Origin: Bradyrhizobium elkanii WSM2783
Lineage (GTDB): Bacteria; Pseudomonadota; Alphaproteobacteria; Rhizobiales; Xanthobacteraceae
Direction of reading: 5' to 3'
Length of the DNA: 64,000 nucleotides
NCBI RefSeq assembly: GCF_000472865.1
Contig: NZ_AXAP01000031.1
Coordinates: 1 to 64,000 of the forward strand
Shown here: positions 58,499-64,000 of the stretch, in pieces
Layout of the letters: each line of letters starts with the position of its first letter
How positions within the stretch are numbered: position 1 is the first letter of the stretch
Translations under genes and position numbers: made by a program
Notes under the pieces: generated by a model
Databases searched by the model: none
Seen by the model: the letters and a program-made list of their open reading frames with translations, nothing else
What the model was told of the DNA's origin: nothing

Positions 58499-59383
58499 CT
58501 ACCGCTGAAAATCGCTCATGCGGCTTCTCAGCCAGGCGAGAAAGCTGCGCGCCTTTTTCGGCAGGGGGCGGTTTTTCGGCCAGACCGCATAGTGCGCCAA
58601 CGGGCGTTCGAGCGGTTGTTCGAAGAGCGTCACGAGCGAGCCGTCGCGCAATTCGTTGCGCAGGAGGTGGAGCTGTCCTATCGCCACGCCGACCCCTTCG
58701 GTCGCGGCCTGATAGGTCAGCACCGAACTCGGAAACGAGATCCCTGCGTCATTCAAGAGATCGAGACGATTGCAGGCCATCAGCCAGTCCGCCCAGTCTG
58801 TCCGCCGATAATGCGAATGTAGCATCGGCACCCGCTTCAGGTCGTCGATCGAATGCAGGTTCGCCTTGCGCCGCAAGGTGGGGCTGCAAACCGGTTGCAG
58901 AAGGTCGCGGAACAGCAGCTCGCTTTCAACGCCCGGCCATTTGCCGCCGCCGAACTGGATTGCGAGGTCGACCTTCTCCTTCTCGAAATCAACGGGCGCT
59001 ACCGCATTGCTGATGCTGAGCCTAATGCCGGGATAGGCGGCGTAGAATGAAGGCAAACGCTCAATCAGCCATTTTGCCGCGAAGGTCGTGTAGACCCGCA
59101 GTCGCAACGGCTCCGATTTTCCGCTCGCGACCAGCCGCTGCGTGACTGTTTCGATAACGCGAAACGCCGGCGAAATCTGACGCTGCAGCTCCTCGCCCTC
59201 CGGCGTCAGCCTGATGCCGAGCTTGTCGCGCTCAAACAGCCGAAAGCCGAAAAAATTCTCCAGCGTCTGGATCTGGCGGCTCACGGCAGGTTGCGACACG
59301 CGCAAATCTTCCGCCGCCCGGGTGAAGCTTTGCAGGCGGGCCGTTACTTCAAACACGTGCAGCGGATTGAGCGGCGGGAGCAT
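58499..59383 (-). CDS. LysR-family regulator (GcvA-like)
   Basis: A 294-residue regulator. The winged helix-turn-helix at about 1-65 contains FTRAAEDLRVSQPAVSRQIQTLENFFG, and the effector domain runs from about 90 with LRLRVYTTFAAKWLIERLPSF. LNPLHVFEVTARLQSF at the start is the GcvA/AmpR subgroup form. The ATG at 59383 is used; the frame extends five codons to a TTG. It is divergent from the acyl-CoA dehydrogenase operon and likely controls it. The inducer is unknown, perhaps an acyl-CoA or free acid. Confidence 0.92.
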   Translation of the reverse strand: MLPPLNPLHVFEVTARLQSFTRAAEDLRVSQPAVSRQIQTLENFFGFRLFERDKLGIRLTPEGEELQRQISPAFRVIETVTQRLVASGKSEPLRLRVYTTFAAKWLIERLPSFYAAYPGIRLSISNAVAPVDFEKEKVDLAIQFGGGKWPGVESELLFRDLLQPVCSPTLRRKANLHSIDDLKRVPMLHSHYRRTDWADWLMACNRLDLLNDAGISFPSSVLTYQAATEGVGVAIGQLHLLRNELRDGSLVTLFEQPLERPLAHYAVWPKNRPLPKKARSFLAWLRSRMSDFQR

Positions 59384-59391
59384 TTGTGGCC

Positions 59392-59417
59392 ATAACAAAA
59401 TATCATGACGTTATAAT
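59392..59417 (+). promoter_or_regulatory. LysR-box-like dyad and -10 of the acyl-CoA dehydrogenase operon
   Basis: ATAAC (59392-59396) and GTTAT (59410-59414) form an inverted repeat. A perfect TATAAT (59412-59417) overlaps its right arm, and no good -35 lies 16-18 bases upstream, which fits activator dependence. The dyad also lies within ten bases of the LysR start, consistent with autorepression. Confidence 0.5.
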
Positions 59418-59488
59418 CTATGTTCAGTTGCCGGGCAATGCTTTGGCTGGAAAACAGGCGTCTATCGTTCTTCATGGCCCCGGTGCAG

Positions 59489-60652
59489 ATGGATTTCAAT
59501 CTCTCAGAAGAGCAGCAGATGTTCGCGGACTCGGTGCGCCGTTTCGCCGAGGACAATCTTGCCGAGGGCGCGCTTGCCCGCGCGCATGACCCGCGGTTTC
59601 CGTTCGATGTAGCGCGGCTGCTGGCGGATCAGGGGCTGCTCGGCATCGCCTTTGACCCGGCAGACGGCGGTCAGGGCGGAACGCTCTCGGATTCCGTGAT
59701 CGCGATCGAACAGATTGCCTCGGTCTGTCCCCGCAGCGCCGATGTGGTACAGGCCGGCAATTTCGGGCCGATCCGCACCTTCGTGGAATATGCCAGCGCC
59801 GAGCAGAAGGCCCGCTATCTGCCCGACCTGCTGGGAGGCCGGGCCGTTATCAGCCTCGGCATGAGCGAGCCGGACGCAGGTTCCGCCGCGACCGAGATGA
59901 AGACCGCCGCAAAAGCCGATGGCGATCACTATGTGATCGACGGTAGCAAGGTGTTCGGAACCCACAGCCCGGATGCCAACCTGTTCCTGGTCTACCTGCG
60001 CTTCGGGCCAGGCGTCGGAGGCATCGGCTCAGTGCTGGTGGAGCGTGGAACGCCGGGTTTCACGGTCGGCAAGGCGTCCTCGTTCATGAGCGGAGAAGAG
60101 TGGAGCCCGCTGTATTTCGAGAACTGCCGGGTTCACAAGAGCAACGTTCTGCTCGGCCCCGGCGGCTTCAAGAAGCAGATATCGGGCTTCAACGTTGAAC
60201 GGCTCGGCAATTCGTCGCGCTCGCTCGCGCTTGGCCGCTATGCCTTCAATCTGGCGCGGGAACACGCGCTGGTGCGCCGCCAGTTCGGACGGCTGTTGTG
60301 CGAATTCCAGGGCCTGCAGTGGAAGTTTGCGGACATGGCCACCAAGCTCGATTCCGCGCAATTGCTGCTCTACCGCGCTGCCAGCGTCAAGGAAGGCTTG
60401 CCGTCGGCGTACCACACCGCCATGGCGAAGCTGGCCTGCAATCAGGCGGGTTTCGATGCCGCCAACGAAGCGGTGCAGATCATGGGCGGTCTCGGCTACA
60501 GCACGGAAGGGTTGGCGGAGTACTGCATGCGGCGCACGCGCGGCTGGATGATCGCCGGCGGCTCGATCGAGATCCTCAAGAACCGGATTGCCGAGGACGT
60601 CTTCGAGCGGCGTTTCGATCAGCGCGGCGTCCAGGTTCGCGCGGCCGAGTAG
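59489..60652 (+). CDS. Acyl-CoA dehydrogenase family protein
   Basis: A 387-residue flavoprotein. MDFNLSEEQQMFADSVRRF is the usual start; ISLGMSEPDAGSAATEM contains the FAD/substrate segment, and ALVRRQFGRLLCEFQGLQWKFADM and QIMGGLGYSTE are core motifs. The usual catalytic Glu (in Y-E-G-T) is replaced: the aligned segment reads IAGGSIEILKN, so the base must come from elsewhere, as in other ACAD groups. ATG at 59474 is an alternative start; neither has a clear ribosome-binding site. It heads an operon with an acyl-CoA ligase. Confidence 0.9.
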   Translation: MDFNLSEEQQMFADSVRRFAEDNLAEGALARAHDPRFPFDVARLLADQGLLGIAFDPADGGQGGTLSDSVIAIEQIASVCPRSADVVQAGNFGPIRTFVEYASAEQKARYLPDLLGGRAVISLGMSEPDAGSAATEMKTAAKADGDHYVIDGSKVFGTHSPDANLFLVYLRFGPGVGGIGSVLVERGTPGFTVGKASSFMSGEEWSPLYFENCRVHKSNVLLGPGGFKKQISGFNVERLGNSSRSLALGRYAFNLAREHALVRRQFGRLLCEFQGLQWKFADMATKLDSAQLLLYRAASVKEGLPSAYHTAMAKLACNQAGFDAANEAVQIMGGLGYSTEGLAEYCMRRTRGWMIAGGSIEILKNRIAEDVFERRFDQRGVQVRAAE

Positions 60653-60656
60653 GGCG

Positions 60657-62747
60657 ATGGCGGACACCGGCTTCGTTCAACCGCTGCTCGCGCCCAGAAG
60701 CATCGCACTCGTCGGCGCCTCCGACGACAGCACCAAGACGTCGTCGCGGCCGCTGCGTTATCTGAGGCAGGCTGGATACGAAGGCACAATCTATCCTATC
60801 AATCCTCGCCGCGCGCAGATCGCGGGCGAGCAGGCATGGCCGTCATTGTCCGAGCTGCCCGCCGTCCCGGACCACGCCTTCATCCTGACGCCGACGGAGC
60901 AGGCCCTGGAGGCGGTCGAGGAATGCGCGCGTCTGGGTGTGCCCGTGGCGACGATCCTGGCGACAGGGTTCTCCGAAGATCGCAATGCGGGACCTGCGCG
61001 GGTCGCGCGCCTCAAATCGCTGTGCAGGGATTCGCGGCTGCGCATCCTGGGGCCGTCGAGCCTTGGCGCCATCAACCTGCACCACCGCACGATCCTCACG
61101 GCCAACGCCGCGTTTGCGGAGCCGGATCTTCCGGTTGGCGGCACCTTCGTGGCCTCCCACAGCGGCAGCATGCTTGGCGGATTGATATCGCGCGGCAAGG
61201 CACGCGGCGTAGGCTTTGCGGGTCTGGTGTCGGTTGGCAATGAAATCGACCTCAGTCTCGGCGAGATATGCGCGGCGACGCTCGATGATCCCAAGATCAC
61301 CAGCTACATGCTGTTTCTCGAGAGCCTGCGGCACGCCGACGATCTCAGGGAATTCGCGCTCGGCGCGGCGGCGCGCGGCAAGCCGATCGCAGCCTACAAG
61401 CTCGGGCGTTCACCGGTGGCGGCGGAATTGGCGCTGTCGCATACTGGCGCGCTCGCCGGCGAAGACGACGTCGCCGACGCTTTCCTGGCCGATTGCGGCA
61501 TCGCCCGGGTCGAGAACTTCGAGACCCTGCTCGAAGTGTTGCCGTTGCTTGAACGCGTTACCCTCGGCGCGACCTCGGGCCGAAGCCCTCGGGTCGGCAT
61601 CCTCACCACCACCGGTGGCGGCGCGGCGATGGTGGTGGACGGTCTGGCGGGCAGGGGAATTGAGGTCGTCACACCTTCGAAAGAGACCTTCGCCGCCATT
61701 GGCGCTGCCGGCGTCGCAGTGCAGCATGAGCGGATCGTCGATCTGACGCTTGCCGGGACGCGTTATGACGTCATGAAGACCTCGCTCGAGGCGATGCTGG
61801 CGGCACCTGAATTCGACATGGTGGTCGCGGTGACGGGATCTTCGGCGCGGTTTCAGCCCGAGCTCGCGGTAAGGCCCGTGATCGACAGCGCGGCATCCGG
61901 AAAGCCGCTTGCCGCATTCCTGGTGCCGGATGCGCCGGACGCATTACGTCTGCTTGGGCAAGCCGATGTGCCGAACTTCAGGACTCCGGAAGCATGCGCC
62001 GACGCGATCGCGGCAGCCTACAAGAGGCGCAGGCCGCGCCCGGCGCCGCCGGCCGCTCCACTCTCGTCCGGCACGCGACAGCTCGACGAACTCGAAGCCT
62101 ATGTGCTGCTCGCAGGCCTCGGAATAGACCATGCGCCGAGCGCGTCGCTTCCGGCTGACGGATCGAAGCTGGATCTGCCGTTCTCCTATCCCGTCGCGGT
62201 CAAGGCGCTCTCCGCAGGGATCGCACACAAGACGAATGTCGGCGGCGTCGCGCTCAACGTGACCAACGCGGAGGAGCTCAAGGCCGCGATCCTGCGCATC
62301 GCCGCCTCTGTGGCCGCGAACTGCCCAGGGATTGCGCTGCGCCATGTCCTCGTCCAGCCCATGACCTCGGGTCTCGGCGAGGTCTTGCTCGGGTATCGGC
62401 GTGACCCGGACGCTGGGCCGATCGTGCTGCTCGCAGCCGGCGGCATTTACACGGAGATCTATCGCGATCGCAGCATTCGCCTTGCGCCGGTCGACCTCGC
62501 TGGCGCGCGCGAGATGATCGAGGAGCTGAGCATCTCCCGCATCTTCCAGGGCTTTCGCAACCGGCCGGTCGGTGATCTGGAGGCACTGGCCCGCGCTATT
62601 GTCGCATTCTCGAAACTTGCCGAATATAGCGAGCGCGGCGTGATCGACGCAGAAATCAATCCCCTCATCGTCCGTCCAAAAGGAGAGGGTGTCCTCGCGA
62701 TCGACGCGCTGGTGCAGCTCGCACAACAGGGAGATCGTGATGATTGA
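60657..62747 (+). CDS. ADP-forming acetate/acyl-CoA ligase family protein
   Basis: A 696-residue protein with a CoA-binding N-terminal domain (RSIALVGASDDSTKTSSRPLRYL at about 14-36) and a succinyl-CoA-ligase-like alpha domain. ALSHTGALAGEDDV carries the phosphohistidine expected in the family. An ATP-grasp C-terminal domain from about 475 has SYPVAVKALSAGIAHKTNVGGV and DAEINPLIV. Both parts of the ADP-forming enzyme are in one chain. It links a carboxylic acid to CoA with ATP, or the reverse. The ATG at 60657 lies four bases after the dehydrogenase stop; the end overlaps the next gene by eight bases. Confidence 0.9.
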   Translation: MADTGFVQPLLAPRSIALVGASDDSTKTSSRPLRYLRQAGYEGTIYPINPRRAQIAGEQAWPSLSELPAVPDHAFILTPTEQALEAVEECARLGVPVATILATGFSEDRNAGPARVARLKSLCRDSRLRILGPSSLGAINLHHRTILTANAAFAEPDLPVGGTFVASHSGSMLGGLISRGKARGVGFAGLVSVGNEIDLSLGEICAATLDDPKITSYMLFLESLRHADDLREFALGAAARGKPIAAYKLGRSPVAAELALSHTGALAGEDDVADAFLADCGIARVENFETLLEVLPLLERVTLGATSGRSPRVGILTTTGGGAAMVVDGLAGRGIEVVTPSKETFAAIGAAGVAVQHERIVDLTLAGTRYDVMKTSLEAMLAAPEFDMVVAVTGSSARFQPELAVRPVIDSAASGKPLAAFLVPDAPDALRLLGQADVPNFRTPEACADAIAAAYKRRRPRPAPPAAPLSSGTRQLDELEAYVLLAGLGIDHAPSASLPADGSKLDLPFSYPVAVKALSAGIAHKTNVGGVALNVTNAEELKAAILRIAASVAANCPGIALRHVLVQPMTSGLGEVLLGYRRDPDAGPIVLLAAGGIYTEIYRDRSIRLAPVDLAGAREMIEELSISRIFQGFRNRPVGDLEALARAIVAFSKLAEYSERGVIDAEINPLIVRPKGEGVLAIDALVQLAQQGDRDD

Positions 62748-63105
62748 GCAATTGAAAGAGCGTGTAAACGCCGACGCCGGCCTGGTTCGCCGCGGCCGTT
62801 TCCTCTCGACCAACTTCCTGCTCGAGGTCGGCTCGACGCAGTGGCTGATAAACATTGTGGAGGGACGAGTCTCGTCCGTGGCGCGGGGCCCCTTCGTGAT
62901 GCCCTCCTGGTCGTTCGTGCTGCGCGCGCCGCAGGAGGAGTGGGCGAGGTTCTGGCAGGCCGACCCGCAGCCCGGTTCGCATGACCTGATGGCGCTGATC
63001 AAGCGCCGCGTCCTGAAGGCCGAGGGAAACCTCCAAATCTTCATGGCGAACCTTCGTTACTTCAAGGAAAGCCTCGCCAAGCTGCGGGCGGGAGTTGCAG
63101 CATGA
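62740..63105 (+). CDS. SCP2-like or uncharacterised small protein of the acyl-CoA operon
   Basis: A 121-residue protein. MIEQLKERVNADAGLVRRGRFLSTNFLLEVG opens it; the strand pattern with WLINIVEGRVSSVARGPF and the closing helix IFMANLRYFKESL resemble a sterol-carrier-protein-2-like fold, but this is tentative. The ATG at 62740 overlaps the ligase stop; its own stop overlaps the next gene's ATG. Tight coupling implies a role in the same pathway, perhaps binding the acyl substrate. Confidence 0.6.
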   Translation: MIEQLKERVNADAGLVRRGRFLSTNFLLEVGSTQWLINIVEGRVSSVARGPFVMPSWSFVLRAPQEEWARFWQADPQPGSHDLMALIKRRVLKAEGNLQIFMANLRYFKESLAKLRAGVAA

Positions 63106-63962
63106 GCGCGAGCTTTGAACCGATCGTCGGCCGCTACATGAATCTTGAACTGCTGGGCCGGCCGCACCGCCTTTATGTCGAGGAGGCCGGGCAGGGCGTG
63201 CCGCTATTGTGCCTGCACACGGCCGGTTCGGATGGCCGGCAATATCGGGCGCTGATGAATCACCGGGACATCATCGCCCGTCATCGGGTGATCGCTTTCG
63301 ATATGCCCTGGCACGGGAAGTCGTCACCGCCCGCGGGCTGGCACGACGAGGAATATCAGCTCACTTCGCAGCAATACACCACGATGATCCTCGAGATCAT
63401 GCAGGCGCTCGAGCTGGACAAGCCCATCGTGATGGGATGCTCGATCGGCGGACGCATCGCGCTGCATCTGGCGCTGGAGCACCCCGATCGCTTCCGCGCG
63501 ATTATCGGTCTGCAGGCGGGCGCTCACGTCGACCCCTACTATGATCTCAACTTCCTGCACCGGCCCGATGTGCATGGCGGCGAAGTGTGCGCGGCGATCG
63601 TCTCAGGCCTGGTCGGACCGAAGGCGCCGGTCAAGGAGCGTTGGGAAACGCTGTGGCACTACATGCAGGGTGGTCCCGGTGTCTTCAAGGGCGACCTGCA
63701 TTTCTACAAGATTGATGGCGATATCCGCCAGCGCGTCGCGCAGATCGATACAGCGCGTTGTCCGCTGTTCCTGCTTTCCGGCGAGTACGACTATTCCTGC
63801 ACGCCCGAGGAAACGATGGCTGTTGCTGCAAGCGTGAAGGGTGCCCAAGCCACCATCATGAAAGGCCTCGGCCATTTTCCGATGAGCGAGGACCCTCAGG
63901 CGTTCATTGGTTACCTGCTGCCGGTGCTCGAGGAGATCAGCCGGACAGCCGGCAAAGGGTAA
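63102..63962 (+). CDS. Alpha/beta hydrolase
   Basis: A 286-residue serine hydrolase. The nucleophile is S114 in GCSIGG; the acid is likely in LLSGEYDYSCTPEE and the histidine in GLGHFPMSEDP. CLHTAGSDGRQYR gives the oxyanion hole near residue 38-48. The cap region contains LNFLHRPDVHGGEV. It is the fourth gene of the acyl-CoA operon, so a thioester, ester or ring substrate upstream of the ligase is plausible. It starts four bases before the upstream stop (ATGA). Confidence 0.88.
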   Translation: MSASFEPIVGRYMNLELLGRPHRLYVEEAGQGVPLLCLHTAGSDGRQYRALMNHRDIIARHRVIAFDMPWHGKSSPPAGWHDEEYQLTSQQYTTMILEIMQALELDKPIVMGCSIGGRIALHLALEHPDRFRAIIGLQAGAHVDPYYDLNFLHRPDVHGGEVCAAIVSGLVGPKAPVKERWETLWHYMQGGPGVFKGDLHFYKIDGDIRQRVAQIDTARCPLFLLSGEYDYSCTPEETMAVAASVKGAQATIMKGLGHFPMSEDPQAFIGYLLPVLEEISRTAGKG

Positions 63963-64000
63963 TTGCAATTTTCAATTAAAGGGGAGGACAAGGGCAAATG
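63963..64000 (+). other. Ribosome-binding site and start codon of the next gene
   Basis: GGGGAGGA (63981-63988) and ATG (63998-64000) mark the start of a further gene truncated by the window edge. The 35-base gap suggests the acyl-CoA operon continues, possibly with a solute-binding protein or another pathway enzyme; nothing of it is visible. Confidence 0.6.

Overview
The window looks like chromosomal DNA of a Bradyrhizobium-type alphaproteobacterium (Nitrobacteraceae). Supporting signs are the high G+C content, the alphaproteobacterial gene order dusB-ntrB-ntrC-ntrY-ntrX-hfq-hflX, an ispDF fusion, popZ directly upstream of valS, NodT-type efflux lipoproteins, and several families of dispersed intergenic palindromes that I recognise from Bradyrhizobium genomes. 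Species cannot be fixed from the sequence alone. Most of the window is conserved chromosome. The accessory-like stretches are 12.9-23.3 kb, 30.6-32.9 kb and 49.3-64 kb.

Layout: 0-12 kb holds a transposase tail at the left edge, cysteine synthase (minus), and a four-gene tripartite RND efflux operon (outer-membrane lipoprotein, adaptor, two permeases), then a DTW-domain tRNA-modification enzyme and tRNA-Cys. 12.9-19.7 kb is an apparent amide uptake and breakdown locus: a solute-binding protein, a permease fused to its ATPase, an acetamidase/formamidase, a second acetamidase/formamidase fused in frame behind an AraC-type regulator, and a RidA protein. 19.8-23.3 kb carries small metabolic and regulatory genes, two of them broken: an Rrf2 regulator with an internal deletion and a frameshifted SRPBCC gene. 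23.4-30.6 kb has tRNA-Asn, an isoaspartate methyltransferase-like gene, TolC, PopZ and ValS. 30.6-32.9 kb is a secreted modular glycoside hydrolase with RTX repeats around a xylan-binding-like module.

33-37.8 kb holds housekeeping genes (3-methyladenine glycosylase, lipA, a P-loop kinase-like gene, COQ10/RatA, pncC, ispDF). 37.9-47.5 kb is the nitrogen-control block. Its sigma70-like promoter contains a dyad with the 7-3-7 geometry of an NtrC site, which suggests autorepression. 47.6-51.8 kb has mazG, queC, a cobalt-type nitrile hydratase operon (alpha, beta, accessory protein) and an enoyl-CoA hydratase. 52.2-58.5 kb has a HlyD/RbbA/ABC-2 export operon divergent from a universal stress protein. 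The gap between them holds three sites fitting the FixK2/FNR consensus, pointing to low-oxygen control. 58.5-64 kb has a LysR regulator divergent from an acyl-CoA dehydrogenase / ADP-forming acyl-CoA ligase / SCP2-like / alpha-beta hydrolase operon that appears to continue past the right edge.

The least ordinary item is the AraC-acetamidase/formamidase fusion inside an operon that also carries a permease-ATPase fusion. It has two overlapping hairpins before its TTG start, one of which pairs with part of its ribosome-binding site. Nitrile hydratase 30 kb away produces amides, so the two loci could share a pathway, but nothing in the sequence links them directly. Functions come from reading motifs and recalling families. 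No database search was run.
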